Part shown: positions 8,587 to 18,068 of the stretch, one piece after another
Position numbering within the stretch: the first letter of the stretch is position 1
Layout: every line of letters begins with the position of its first letter
Source of the DNA: Phlyctochytrium arcticum
Lineage: Eukaryota > Chytridiomycota > Chytridiomycetes > Chytridiales > Chytridiaceae
Length of the DNA stretch: 64,000 nt
Direction of reading: 5' to 3'
Assembly: GCA_025602905.1 (NCBI GenBank)
Contig: JAHLKI010000017.1
Location: 1 to 64,000, forward strand
Made by a program: the position numbers and the translations under genes
The notes under the pieces: generated by a model
The model's database searches: none
What the model was told of the DNA's origin: nothing
The model's input: the letters and a program-made list of their open reading frames with translations, nothing else

Positions 8587-11500
8587 TTACCATTCAATGA
8601 AGCATAAGTCTATCCTGGAATTGATATCCATCGAAACGTTTCCTGCTGCGGTTATTTGAAACCCATGAACACCTGGACTAAGATCTGTACAGATAAACGA
8701 AAAAGGTAAACGCATATGCAAACCTGCTTGATTAAAGAAGAAGTAAAAAGTTTTAACTACTACTCCATCGATTTTACATAAAAACGTTATCCCTTGTTGG
8801 GTAGTCGTCCCAAATGCACTTACACATCCCGTGAACATCTGAACGCTTCGTTCTGTTGTAAAACTAACACTATTTGAGGCAGATACAGTTAGATTATCGA
8901 ATACCGTTTTTCCAAGTGTTCGAGTAAGAAAACCTCCCGGGTATGAAATGTCTTGAGCATCGAGATAGATCGATGGAGATTTTAAATAGAGTCGATTTGT
9001 AGTCGGATTTGAAACTGTGCTTCCGCCAACACCGATAGAGGCTTGCACGTTTGAACCCGATTCAAACAGAATGGAAGCGTACCCGTTATTAGCACGATTC
9101 TTAATTTTGAGAACATCAGATGCTGAAGACGTTTGAATCGTATGTTGTGATGTTGCTGATACACCAGTGTCCAATATAGTCCCTATGACCAATTTTTTAG
9201 CAACAGAGGCTCCTCCACTCACTAGAAACGCCCCTGAATCCACCCCGGTGGAATCGTTTGTACCTGGAATATGTACATAGGAGGCTTCCAACCGTAACGG
9301 ATAAGAAATATTTGTACTCTTCACTATGGATTGAATAACCCCGAAATTTTGCGAAGTGTCATAAACCATGAAGAGACCCGGTGTAGACAATGTTGTGGTC
9401 CAAGGATTGGAATTTCCCTTTACGTAAAGGTACGAATTTGTAGTGATGTTTGTGCTTAACGAACTTCCTCCTATAATTAGATCATTCCCTACATATAACT
9501 TCTTTGCGATCGAAACACCTCCAGCAACTGTAAGTGCACCACTTGTTGCACTTGCAGAATCAGTGGTTGTCGTAATGATAACAGAGCCTTCAGGTCGTAA
9601 TTGAAGAATATGAGAAGATAACGTAAAATTGTAAAAGCCGAGACTTCCATTCAGCAAGCCAGCGGTTCCGTTTTGACCTGAATGATACAGACCCCAATTG
9701 CAACTGGACGAGGCGTTGTTCATATTGATAACTGCATTACCATTCACAGCCGATGACGGAGCATTAATAACGATACCTGACGGTTGACTTCCTGTTCCGA
9801 GATTAAGAGTCAAAAGTTTCGACGTTATCGAAGAGTCGAAACCAGTCAACTTTGTCTCGATTGGTGTAATACGAGAATCGAAATTGCTCGTCAATACATA
9901 ACTTGGAGTATTTGATATTCTCGCAAAGTCGAGATTTCCTATTGAATCTGATGTTGACAAGTCGACACTATTCTTTAAGGAAAGAGCCCCGAATGTTGGT
10001 TTATTTAGAATATTTGCATACTCAATAGTCCCACTTGTCGCAGATGGGGACAGACCTAATGTTGTTTTGATTTGACTAGCATTTGCCGAAGTAATAAGAG
10101 TTTGTAACGTACTAGTGTCAAGTTTTGAAATAGGGAGAATATTGACAACATCCCCACTCGATAAGTCGATCGTATCTTTATTTGACAATGCTTTTAACAA
10201 AGCCTGTCTCGACTCGATCGGTGAAAAGCGATTATCTACTGTAGCGACTCGACTGTTGAATGTCGATAAAGGTGTATAATTGGACAAAGGGATCGCACTA
10301 ATTGATGTGGAAACGAAGGATTCTGTTGCAACTTTGAGTGTCTTCGTATAAATATCATCTACTGCAAATAATTTTTTATTTACTGTAACACCAGTTGTTC
10401 CCAATCGCATCAATTCTTGCAAAATTCCGCTAGATGTTGTGGAAGCAGAAAGAATCATTGATGACCCGTAATTTCCATCATCTAGTGTGGAAATTTGACT
10501 AGTTACCTTTCCATTAAGTGGAGAAAACTTTATCGATTCCGTAGCATTACTGTCTTGAACAAGTGACAAATTATCCAACAATTTCGTAGCAGCAAATCCT
10601 CCGGATTGACCATTAATTAAAATAGTTACATTGGTGGCTGGAGGAATGTTTGTTGAATTGTTTGTCCAAGTTGTAATTAGAGTATTATTAACATATAATT
10701 GAATCGTGTCGTAGATGACTTTCATTCTTACCGTTGCAAAAACGTCTCGAGGGAGAGATGCAGCGACTTCTTTGTACGTTCCATCTGGTGTATACAAACG
10801 AGTATATTGAAAATACCCGCTAAAAGAAGCAATATAACCTCCGCAAGAAACAGTGATGCCTTCGTCTTGCCGATATGATGAATACAACAGATCACATTGT
10901 AAAGTCCAATATCTGCCAAGATTCGGTACTGTATAGGTAATATTGCCATTGGAATATGTCTGATTGTTTTGTTGCAAAATTACATATTTGTTCGTACTAT
11001 CGTAAGTAGCAGTTCCACCTAATGCTCCTGTTGGCACGCTTGTAAATGTATCTGTTAATAATGGAGAAGATACTGTATCGACTCCTGAAAGCAATAACGA
11101 ATTAGTAATTGTCGATTGTTTCGTTGCTAAACCTGATGTTAAAGAAGTTGTTAACGCATATGGAGCCAAATCTGGAGTCCCACTTATCAAACTATACGGT
11201 AGTTTAGCGCTCGAAGTAATGACATCTTGTTTCAAAGCAAGATTTGGTACATTCGATAGCAAAGCATAATCCAATTTAGAGGAAGATGTGATAGTATTTT
11301 GCTTACTTAACATCCCTGATGCGAAAGATGATGAAGAAACATATCCCGTAAGCGTTGTAGAAAGTGCAGAATTAGAAACATAATTTGCAGCGATATTTGA
11401 TGTTGTTGCAAAACCGGACAAATTGGGAACATTTTGTAACAGGGAATAATCGAGTTTGTTTTCCAACGTTATTTTCGGTTGAAAATTGTTGAGATTTGCC

Positions 11501-13917
11501 TCAAGGTCGTATATAAGAGCAGTATTGAGAACAGTTGATTCTAGCAAAGGAGCAAGTAAGTCAGAAGTTGTATCGATAATTTTCGGTAGAATAATTTCAT
11601 TATCATATTGACGAAGCATGTCCAAATTACTAGCCTGTGTTTTGTATTCCCCTGTTATCCCGAGATAACTACATGATGGCGGTGTGTCAAATAATAGTCG
11701 CGTTGTGTCGCATCCAAGAACATCAGGCATTGTTGCGATAATTACATTTGACCCTTCTTCGATAGTTGCAGTTCCATCTCCGTTATATAAACCGTTATCA
11801 TTTCCATCTTTCCTCTGCTTTCGTTCGTGCCCAAATATAGAAATGAACCCACCGGCAAGACTCCCACCTAGGACAGCATTCGATAAACCACCTACTGCTC
11901 CTATCGCACTTGAAGCAACCCCTGCGAGTCCAGCCCCTCCACCAAAAATAGATATTACTCCAGCAATTGCTCCTCCAAGCCCTCCTGCAAGTCCACCACT
12001 CGATACAATTGTTGAGCCAGAACCTGATTTAAACGTCTCCTGTGGAGTGTCTGATGTTTTATTTTCAGTTGGATCTTGAGCCGTTTTCTTTTGAGTAAAT
12101 GTATCTATACTCGATACGGTGTACGGCCCACCGGGACCCCCAGTTATTAAAATCCCTGTCCCTGGTAAAATACTGAGTGTGTTTGATATAGTTTTTCCTG
12201 TAACTGCGATACCGTTTCCGCCGATATATGGAGTTTCGGCTTCTGGCTCGGGCGCTTCGTATGTACACGAGATTGTACTTCCCGATATTGATATCCCATT
12301 TCCTCCTACATAAGCCCCTTGAATCGAGTTGCCCACGCGTTTAACACCATTACTGGCACTCAAAACCTCGCGAATGTTGGTTTTACTTGCATTCATTTCC
12401 AAAGCACCCTCAACTGTCAAGTCTAGAGATACCTCGTGTGAAGAGTTTTCGTGAAGACCATTTCCGAATGCTCGAGAATCGGTAAGCACAGATCCATCAA
12501 ATTCTAAGTTTCCCTGTGTATGTAAATCTAAAAACACTTCATTGTTGTTTCTTATTCCGAGATTGTTAATTGCCTGGAAAAGCAATCCAGAGGTAAGTTT
12601 TCCTTCGCTATTGACACGGATACTTTGATTATTTACAAATGCTGAAGGGTTCACACTCAAATTTTGATTCACGTCTATCGATAAAGAAGCATCTGTACGA
12701 ATCGATATCTCGCGACGAGAATTTACCTTTGCTGATATATCCACTCCAGATCCCGCTTGATACAATTGGTCGACGTATGAACTCGTGACTGCTTCATCAT
12801 TATCTGGTGAGAAATTTGGCGCAAGTTTTACATGGTCGACTTTTAATTGCTGAAAAGTTTCGTTATAAACAAAAGCATCGCTTCGACGCAATGAAGACAA
12901 CCCGGAATCATAAGGAATCTCTCCAGGGGCTGTAGAGCGGAATGCTAACTTGTTCCCTGTTTGTTGAAAGTTTTCGTGATCGACATCGAGTTTAACAATT
13001 GCCCCTTCAAGACTTTCAAGAGGATCCTTGTAAACACTGATCGCTCCAGCACCTTTAAGCAATTTTGTAGCATCTTGTGATTTTGCGGTAAGTTTATCAT
13101 CTTTGACTTCAAGCGTGTCTTCATCAAGGTTCAGTTTTAGAGCGCCTTCTCCAGTAGTCCCAAAAGGTGGAATGGCGTTTAGCGATAGTCCCATTTGGGA
13201 AAGATATAGAGGATGATGGATCTCAATTCCGACTGTTTCATCGTCTCGATAAAGCGGAAATTCATAATCTTTTTCTACTACCTTCAACTCTCCATCATCT
13301 ATTTCTAAACTGTTATCTATCGACAAGGATAACTTGTGACTATTAAATGGATCGAAATAAAGCGGGTTAGCAATCTTCAATTCAAGGCCCTTTTCGAAGA
13401 ATGTCCCGTCTTCAAACCCACCTTCATTATTTTGTAAATGGTTACTATAACGTAATTCTATCTCCCCATCATCGTTTATAAAAAGGGGACTATCAACTTT
13501 AGGCGATCGTTGAACAACAGATAATTTTTCTTCTTCATTTACATATAAACATGAATCATCATATTTCAGAGACATCCGATTGTCCCCACTTGAAAAATCA
13601 AGCGGCGAATCGACACCGAGATCGGCTGTGGTCAATTCATTCTGATCAGTCACTCGAAGACGATTTTGATCGATCTTCAATGAGACGTCTACTACACCGT
13701 CTGAAACGGTGGTTTCGATCGGTGTTTCGGCGATAATTCGGTTAACTTCTAATTCACCATTCTGATTACTAATTGTGTCAATTTGCGCTTTACGAAAACC
13801 AGTTATTTCTGAATCACTAGAAAACCCTGTTAAGGTGCCCGATACGAAGGGGCTCTCTAGATTCGTATCTGATAAAAGTCTTAAACCTGAAGATGATCGG
13901 GTGTTAATACCACTCAT
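8587..13917 (-). CDS. Giant spike/fibre protein with adenovirus-fibre-like shaft
   Basis: 1776 residues, one uninterrupted frame. Residues about 70-320 are a series of 15-20 residue beta-repeats of the adenovirus fibre-shaft type, with recurring PL...L.L....LEV..G.L.V patterns, for example NPLYFDPFNSHKLSLSID. Residues about 330-620 continue with looser GNGI repeats. Residues about 629-700 are glycine/alanine-rich and hydrophobic. Residues about 790-940 hold LDYSLLQNVPNLSG-type repeats. Residues about 945-1120 look like a concanavalin/laminin-G lectin sandwich. Later come two SGALTVAGGVSIAKKLYVG-type repeats, common in large viral and phage fibres. The last 105 residues resemble a jelly-roll head. 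Role inferred: trimeric receptor-binding spike. No signal peptide. The three-part modular build suggests fusion of unrelated fibres. Confidence 0.88.
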   Translation of the reverse strand: MSGINTRSSSGLRLLSDTNLESPFVSGTLTGFSSDSEITGFRKAQIDTISNQNGELEVNRIIAETPIETTVSDGVVDVSLKIDQNRLRVTDQNELTTADLGVDSPLDFSSGDNRMSLKYDDSCLYVNEEEKLSVVQRSPKVDSPLFINDDGEIELRYSNHLQNNEGGFEDGTFFEKGLELKIANPLYFDPFNSHKLSLSIDNSLEIDDGELKVVEKDYEFPLYRDDETVGIEIHHPLYLSQMGLSLNAIPPFGTTGEGALKLNLDEDTLEVKDDKLTAKSQDATKLLKGAGAISVYKDPLESLEGAIVKLDVDHENFQQTGNKLAFRSTAPGEIPYDSGLSSLRRSDAFVYNETFQQLKVDHVKLAPNFSPDNDEAVTSSYVDQLYQAGSGVDISAKVNSRREISIRTDASLSIDVNQNLSVNPSAFVNNQSIRVNSEGKLTSGLLFQAINNLGIRNNNEVFLDLHTQGNLEFDGSVLTDSRAFGNGLHENSSHEVSLDLTVEGALEMNASKTNIREVLSASNGVKRVGNSIQGAYVGGNGISISGSTISCTYEAPEPEAETPYIGGNGIAVTGKTISNTLSILPGTGILITGGPGGPYTVSSIDTFTQKKTAQDPTENKTSDTPQETFKSGSGSTIVSSGGLAGGLGGAIAGVISIFGGGAGLAGVASSAIGAVGGLSNAVLGGSLAGGFISIFGHERKQRKDGNDNGLYNGDGTATIEEGSNVIIATMPDVLGCDTTRLLFDTPPSCSYLGITGEYKTQASNLDMLRQYDNEIILPKIIDTTSDLLAPLLESTVLNTALIYDLEANLNNFQPKITLENKLDYSLLQNVPNLSGFATTSNIAANYVSNSALSTTLTGYVSSSSFASGMLSKQNTITSSSKLDYALLSNVPNLALKQDVITSSAKLPYSLISGTPDLAPYALTTSLTSGLATKQSTITNSLLLSGVDTVSSPLLTDTFTSVPTGALGGTATYDSTNKYVILQQNNQTYSNGNITYTVPNLGRYWTLQCDLLYSSYRQDEGITVSCGGYIASFSGYFQYTRLYTPDGTYKEVAASLPRDVFATVRMKVIYDTIQLYVNNTLITTWTNNSTNIPPATNVTILINGQSGGFAATKLLDNLSLVQDSNATESIKFSPLNGKVTSQISTLDDGNYGSSMILSASTTSSGILQELMRLGTTGVTVNKKLFAVDDIYTKTLKVATESFVSTSISAIPLSNYTPLSTFNSRVATVDNRFSPIESRQALLKALSNKDTIDLSSGDVVNILPISKLDTSTLQTLITSANASQIKTTLGLSPSATSGTIEYANILNKPTFGALSLKNSVDLSTSDSIGNLDFARISNTPSYVLTSNFDSRITPIETKLTGFDSSITSKLLTLNLGTGSQPSGIVINAPSSAVNGNAVINMNNASSSCNWGLYHSGQNGTAGLLNGSLGFYNFTLSSHILQLRPEGSVIITTTTDSASATSGALTVAGGVSIAKKLYVGNDLIIGGSSLSTNITTNSYLYVKGNSNPWTTTLSTPGLFMVYDTSQNFGVIQSIVKSTNISYPLRLEASYVHIPGTNDSTGVDSGAFLVSGGASVAKKLVIGTILDTGVSATSQHTIQTSSASDVLKIKNRANNGYASILFESGSNVQASIGVGGSTVSNPTTNRLYLKSPSIYLDAQDISYPGGFLTRTLGKTVFDNLTVSASNSVSFTTERSVQMFTGCVSAFGTTTQQGITFLCKIDGVVVKTFYFFFNQAGLHMRLPFSFICTDLSPGVHGFQITAAGNVSMDINSRIDLCFIEW

Positions 13918-13968
13918 ATATGTTAAAACAATTCTTTAACATATACGGAACTAAATTTTCCCATGAAC

Positions 13969-15573
13969 TTAACCACGTCTTGCTCTTTTTCGAGGTCTTT
14001 CGACAACCTCCTCATCTCTAGGTCTCCGCAAAGAAACAGTGGGTTCTTCCCCGAATATCGAGGAAGACGTGGGGAGAACATAATCTGCTACTCTTCGTCC
14101 ACGAAGAGCGGCTAATGGTCTAAGTTCTAGACCACTGCTTGTTGCAAAATCTGCACGTGTTAAATCAACTGGTTGAGGGGGTACCTGAGACCGATCATAA
14201 CCGATATCGCGAGTTACACGTTGAGCCCGTCTTTGAATAATATCTCGTTCGACATTTCTTACCGAGCGTCCAGATTGCAAATATTGAATACCTTCGTCGG
14301 TTCGTTGTCTCTGCAAAGGACGTGTATTTTCACCTTCATCGTCAAGATCTCGTCCTCTTCGTAGATTTCGAGGCTGGGCTAGTTGGGGGGGTATCTCAAC
14401 CTTTGGACGTTGCGAGGTCAAGGTTTTAGTATATGGTTGATACCTAGAGGAACGCCCATGTGAATCTGTACGGTGAACACCTGGCTCACTCGGGTAAAAT
14501 TGCGGGTCTGTTGGAACAACTTCATCGCTTAAAAGTGGATTTTCTAGTATCACACCTTCACGACTCTTTTTAACACTTTTGACAGGAGGTTGACGTTTGT
14601 TGATAATCGGCGCTCTTCGTATTCCTCTATCTCTAAATGGAGTTTTGGCTGGCATTGAAGAATGAGAAGTATTAAAAGAATTTCCTTCAAGAATATCGGC
14701 AACTCTACCTGGATCTTCTCTGTCATTGGCTACAACTTGTGGAGGAGGTGTTGGTAAATATTCAAATGGAACGCGTACTTCTTCCTGTACATTTTCTCGT
14801 TCGATAATATCATCTCTTCTACTTGTCGGAAAAAGCCCGGGCATGGGGATATCGGTTTCCAGTTTTATAGCAGGATCGAGTGCGGTCGTAGAGCCACTTC
14901 CATAATGAAGACTCGATAAACCCGTTTCGGGATCTTGTCGAATTTCAGTTTCCTTTGTAACAATTATCCTATCCCCACTCCGAGAATTTCCATTACTCGG
15001 TTCACTTGATGCCTCCGTCCCTCCAGATGGGGCTTGAAAAGTTAGACCTGTCATTGCGGTGGTTTCAGCACTATAATTATATACATTTCCTGTTGAATCT
15101 GGAATGGGTAAGCCAGATGTTGATGCTGTAGTTCCTGAAAAATTAGGAGTTATTCCATTTAGATAATCTCGCGCTCCTGATGTTTGATAAAAACCATTTC
15201 CCAATGTAACATTTGCGCTTCTCCCCGGAGTTATCGAGTCAATATATTTTTGTTTCTTCCGATGATCCTCTTCGGCCCGGATATAATCCATCCCATCGCG
15301 ATATGCCTTTGTCATATGTTGCGCTGCAGATATCCGTAAGGAATCGGTACTTGATACACTTTCTTGATATACTGGAGCGACTGTATTTTTTTTTGTTCCA
15401 AAATCCTCAGCATGTATATTTCGATTCCATGAATAAACAATTCGTGGTTTTCCAAATTCATCCAGATGATCATAGTCTAATGCAACACCTCTTTGTCGAG
15501 TTTGTAAATTTGCAATCGGGGCTTGATTATTAACCCCCGCAAATTCGAGATTATTCGCACGATATAATGCCAT
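13969..15573 (-). CDS. Virion-associated disordered protein (putative)
   Basis: 534 residues, start ATG at 15573. The N-terminus is ordered-looking (MALYRANNLEFAGVNNQAP). The middle is rich in Ser, Thr, Gly and Pro, and the last 250 residues are strongly basic with Arg-rich patches and end in RPRKRARRG, which looks like a nuclear localisation or DNA-binding tail. No enzyme motif. It lies between the spike and a small minor-protein gene, 51 bases from the spike start, so a structural or core role is likely by position. It is divergent from the gene at 15624. Confidence 0.6.
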   Translation of the reverse strand: MALYRANNLEFAGVNNQAPIANLQTRQRGVALDYDHLDEFGKPRIVYSWNRNIHAEDFGTKKNTVAPVYQESVSSTDSLRISAAQHMTKAYRDGMDYIRAEEDHRKKQKYIDSITPGRSANVTLGNGFYQTSGARDYLNGITPNFSGTTASTSGLPIPDSTGNVYNYSAETTAMTGLTFQAPSGGTEASSEPSNGNSRSGDRIIVTKETEIRQDPETGLSSLHYGSGSTTALDPAIKLETDIPMPGLFPTSRRDDIIERENVQEEVRVPFEYLPTPPPQVVANDREDPGRVADILEGNSFNTSHSSMPAKTPFRDRGIRRAPIINKRQPPVKSVKKSREGVILENPLLSDEVVPTDPQFYPSEPGVHRTDSHGRSSRYQPYTKTLTSQRPKVEIPPQLAQPRNLRRGRDLDDEGENTRPLQRQRTDEGIQYLQSGRSVRNVERDIIQRRAQRVTRDIGYDRSQVPPQPVDLTRADFATSSGLELRPLAALRGRRVADYVLPTSSSIFGEEPTVSLRRPRDEEVVERPRKRARRG

Positions 15574-15623
15574 TTGTATATATGACCAGAAAAATATTAT
15601 CTCTTCTTACTAGAAAAGAAGAG

Positions 15624-15935
15624 ATGGCCAACAAGTTCGGAAATTTTTTTAATAAAACAAAAGTCCATGCAAAGACTTTATGGACAAATGCTCCCAGTTA
15701 TCTAGCAAAAGGGCGTTCATTTGCCACTTCAGCGATAGGAGCAATCCAAAGGGGACAACGTGTTATCGAAGGTGTTAACAAAAGTGTACAGGACTCACCC
15801 AAATTATTCAATGAAAATGTTCGAGGACGTGCGGAGAAACTAGTTGAAAAATCTGGTTCTGCTGTGAAAAGATTGAATGAACTGCACAAAGAAGGCGATG
15901 AGTTTATCGATAGGGTCGGTCGGAACGTTTCCTAG
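15624..15935 (+). CDS. Small amphipathic virion protein candidate
   Basis: An upstream ATG at 15567 overlaps the start of the opposite gene, so the ATG at 15624 (MANKFGNFFNKTKVHAKTLW) is preferred, giving 103 residues. The N-terminal 55 residues form a basic amphipathic helix with ATSAIGAIQRGQRVI; the C-terminal half is charged helical. Size, charge and position among capsid genes recall minor virion proteins of the adenovirus pVI/pX kind that act on membranes or condense DNA, but there is no sequence match I can assert. Its end overlaps the ATPase stop by 4 bases. Confidence 0.55.
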   Translation: MANKFGNFFNKTKVHAKTLWTNAPSYLAKGRSFATSAIGAIQRGQRVIEGVNKSVQDSPKLFNENVRGRAEKLVEKSGSAVKRLNELHKEGDEFIDRVGRNVS

Positions 15936-16642
15936 AATGTATAATCATGAAAACCCGTTGAATCACAATATTTATATATCTCGTCAGCACTTGCTCCCAT
16001 CAAATTCACATAACAAAATGCGTATTTTTCTTTTGTGCATTCTGTTAAATATTGAAGAACTTGCTTTTCTTCAGCGAAAGCGGTCGTAAGTACCTTTGCC
16101 AATATCTTTAAATCCTCAGCGTTGTTTTTGAAAACGATCCATTCTGTGGAGCAATTTTTCTGTTTGCTCGATAACTGCGATCTAATAGCCTGACAACAGA
16201 CGATTATGCTGAGGTTAAATTGTCGTCCCTTTGTAAATAGTTTATCGAGTTCCCGAGAAAGATCTTTTGATCTAGCCCCATCCGCCGAGTCATCTATGAA
16301 GAGAAGAATTTTTTCTTTTCCCATTTCCGACTTTTGTCTCTCGACAATATTTCCGATACTTGAGTTATTCACTTCGTCTGTAAAATAAATGTTTTTATGT
16401 TTGGTGATCTTCGATAACTCCTGTATGCTCTTATCAAATTGGACGGTGTCCGACATGATGATAACTTTGTCGAATATCGGAGCATAAATTTCATTAATTA
16501 GTCCACAAATCAAAGCAGATTTGCCGCTACGTCTCGGAGCCACCAGAATCGTCGATAGAGGATGAGAGGCTAAAGGTGGTGGCACTCGGGAATCAGGTTT
16601 TCCCGACGATTTTGGAAATATGGGTGTCGGTTTGAATTTCAT
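15932..16642 (-). CDS. FtsK/HerA-type genome-packaging ATPase
   Basis: 236 residues. Walker A is APRRSGKSAL (about residues 35-44), Walker B is ILLFIDDSA (about residues 112-120), and a sensor-like glutamine lies in IIVCCQAIRSQ. This is the A32-like packaging ATPase kept in Polintons, virophages, Polinton-like viruses and large DNA viruses, which pumps DNA into the capsid. Length is normal for the group. It starts next to the divergent minor capsid gene (start 16683) and overlaps the small virion protein gene at its 3' end. Confidence 0.92.
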   Translation of the reverse strand: MKFKPTPIFPKSSGKPDSRVPPPLASHPLSTILVAPRRSGKSALICGLINEIYAPIFDKVIIMSDTVQFDKSIQELSKITKHKNIYFTDEVNNSSIGNIVERQKSEMGKEKILLFIDDSADGARSKDLSRELDKLFTKGRQFNLSIIVCCQAIRSQLSSKQKNCSTEWIVFKNNAEDLKILAKVLTTAFAEEKQVLQYLTECTKEKYAFCYVNLMGASADEIYKYCDSTGFHDYTF

Positions 16643-16682
16643 GAATTTTTCTTTTTCCTTTGGTATAAGACAAGAAGATAAG

Positions 16683-17408
16683 ATGTTGAATGAATTTACT
16701 TATTGTTCCCTCAAGAAACGAACTTTCTCAATACAGCCACGACGAGTCGAGTTTATGAAAATCTTGTCGGTATCATTTATTCAAGACTATGATCTCGTTC
16801 AAGAATCAAATAACTCTATCGCATTTGTTGAAGATGGTGATGTTCTGCCAAGAACCGCAAAGATCCCTATCGGAAATTATACAATTGGAAATATTGGAAC
16901 TGCAATTGGAACTGCTTTATCGAGCGCTGGTACCCAAAATTACTTTACGAGTTATGATGGAGTGACACGTAAACTCACAATATCGACAAATGGCGCCAAA
17001 GATTTCAAAATACTCGAAGGTAATCGAGGCACAACAGCATATATTCTTACTGGAATGAGTCGATGGAGCGAAACGGGTTATGGAAAATCCTTTACTCTAA
17101 AAAATCCAGTGAATCTTTCAGGAAGTTATCCTATTCTTCTCACAAGTAATATCTCTGTTAAAGGTGTACGTTTCTTATCGGACTTTAACGAAAATGAACA
17201 AATGGTTGTATGTACTGTTCAGCCGGATAGTTTCGGAGATGTAGTAACGTTTTCAAACGATTCTGGTGAATGGCTGCCCGTGGACGACACCATCTCCAAA
17301 ATTGAATTTCATTTAATTGATTCGATGACTGGAAATGAGATTTCTTTAAATAGCCCGTTAACTGTTCGTTTCCTTCTGTCAGACGATATTAGCGATATCC
17401 ACACTTGA
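16683..17408 (+). CDS. Minor capsid (penton-like) protein
   Basis: The frame is open from 16620, but the ATG at 16683 avoids overlap with the packaging ATPase start; protein then 241 residues from MLNEFTYCSLKKRTFSIQ. Beta-rich sequence with PIGNYTIGNIGTAIGTAL, LTGMSRW, and a C-terminal LPVDDTISKIEFHLIDSM, the pattern of the single-jelly-roll minor capsid proteins of Polintons and Polinton-like viruses that form the capsid vertices. It sits between the ATPase and the major capsid candidate, as in related elements. A double hairpin follows the stop. Confidence 0.75.
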   Translation: MLNEFTYCSLKKRTFSIQPRRVEFMKILSVSFIQDYDLVQESNNSIAFVEDGDVLPRTAKIPIGNYTIGNIGTAIGTALSSAGTQNYFTSYDGVTRKLTISTNGAKDFKILEGNRGTTAYILTGMSRWSETGYGKSFTLKNPVNLSGSYPILLTSNISVKGVRFLSDFNENEQMVVCTVQPDSFGDVVTFSNDSGEWLPVDDTISKIEFHLIDSMTGNEISLNSPLTVRFLLSDDISDIHT

Positions 17409-17443
17409 GGCGCCTTGCGCCTCAGCGCACCCACAGGGGGTGC
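17407..17443. terminator. Paired hairpins after the minor capsid gene
   Basis: Stem GAGGCGC (17407-17413) with GCGCCTC (17417-17423), then GCACCC (17427-17432) with GGGTGC (17438-17443), followed by ATTTTTTTTTTG. It directly follows the stop of the minor capsid gene. It is the inverted counterpart of the pair at 8186-8225. A transcript end or RNA-processing site is likely. Confidence 0.6.
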
Positions 17444-17489
17444 TGTGATTTTTTTTTGTAAACTTACAAGTAAAACATACGAATTATTC

Positions 17490-18026
17490 ATGTCTTCTGA
17501 AACTGAAAACTCTGAAAATTTCGAAGAATCGAGTGCCGATAGACAAGTATCTGAAGAAATTGCTCCTGATGTAGATCCGGTACAGGAAGTTGTGCAAGAG
17601 AAGAAAACCGTTGTTCTGGCACCAGAAGAAGCAAAACCGAAACGAATTATGTCTGAGAAACAAAAACTCGCTCTTGAAAAGGCACGGAACGCTCGGTCGC
17701 GAGAGTTGCGCTCCATGCAAGCCAAGAGAGACAAAGAGAGAAAAGAAAATGAAGAAAGGGATCGAATAGAACAAGCGAAAAAAATATTAGAATCGGAAAA
17801 GGAACGAAAACGAAAGGAACGAGAGCGGAAAAAAGCGGAAAAAGCAGAAAAAGTCGTATCAAAAAAAGCGCAGCGCAGCGAGCAGCCAGTTGCAAAAACG
17901 AGTAAACAAAACTATGTGACTTTTGGTGAAGAAGAAAGTGATTATGACGATTTCATAGAAGAACGATATGGAAATGTCGGAAAAGATGATGATGATTTTG
18001 ATGATTTTGGTGGTATTTTCGGGTAG
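17490..18026 (+). CDS. Charged coiled-coil protein, scaffold-like
   Basis: The frame is open from 17415, but the upstream part lies in the hairpin region; the ATG at 17490 (MSSETENSENFEESSADR) is taken, giving 178 residues. Acidic start, then a long Lys/Glu/Arg coiled coil (about residues 65-130, KQKLALEKARNARSRELRSM), then a very acidic tail with DDDDFDDFGGIFG. No enzyme motif. It lies 42 bases before the major capsid gene. Inference: assembly scaffold or DNA/capsid linker; related charged proteins accompany capsid genes in Polinton-like and large viruses. Confidence 0.6.
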   Translation: MSSETENSENFEESSADRQVSEEIAPDVDPVQEVVQEKKTVVLAPEEAKPKRIMSEKQKLALEKARNARSRELRSMQAKRDKERKENEERDRIEQAKKILESEKERKRKERERKKAEKAEKVVSKKAQRSEQPVAKTSKQNYVTFGEEESDYDDFIEERYGNVGKDDDDFDDFGGIFG

Positions 18027-18068
18027 ATTTTTTTTTTCTAGACACATATCAAATCATAGAATATACAT

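Noticed and set aside
11684..12313. Plus-strand frames inside the spike gene
   Set aside because: Antisense shadows of the glycine-rich spike region.
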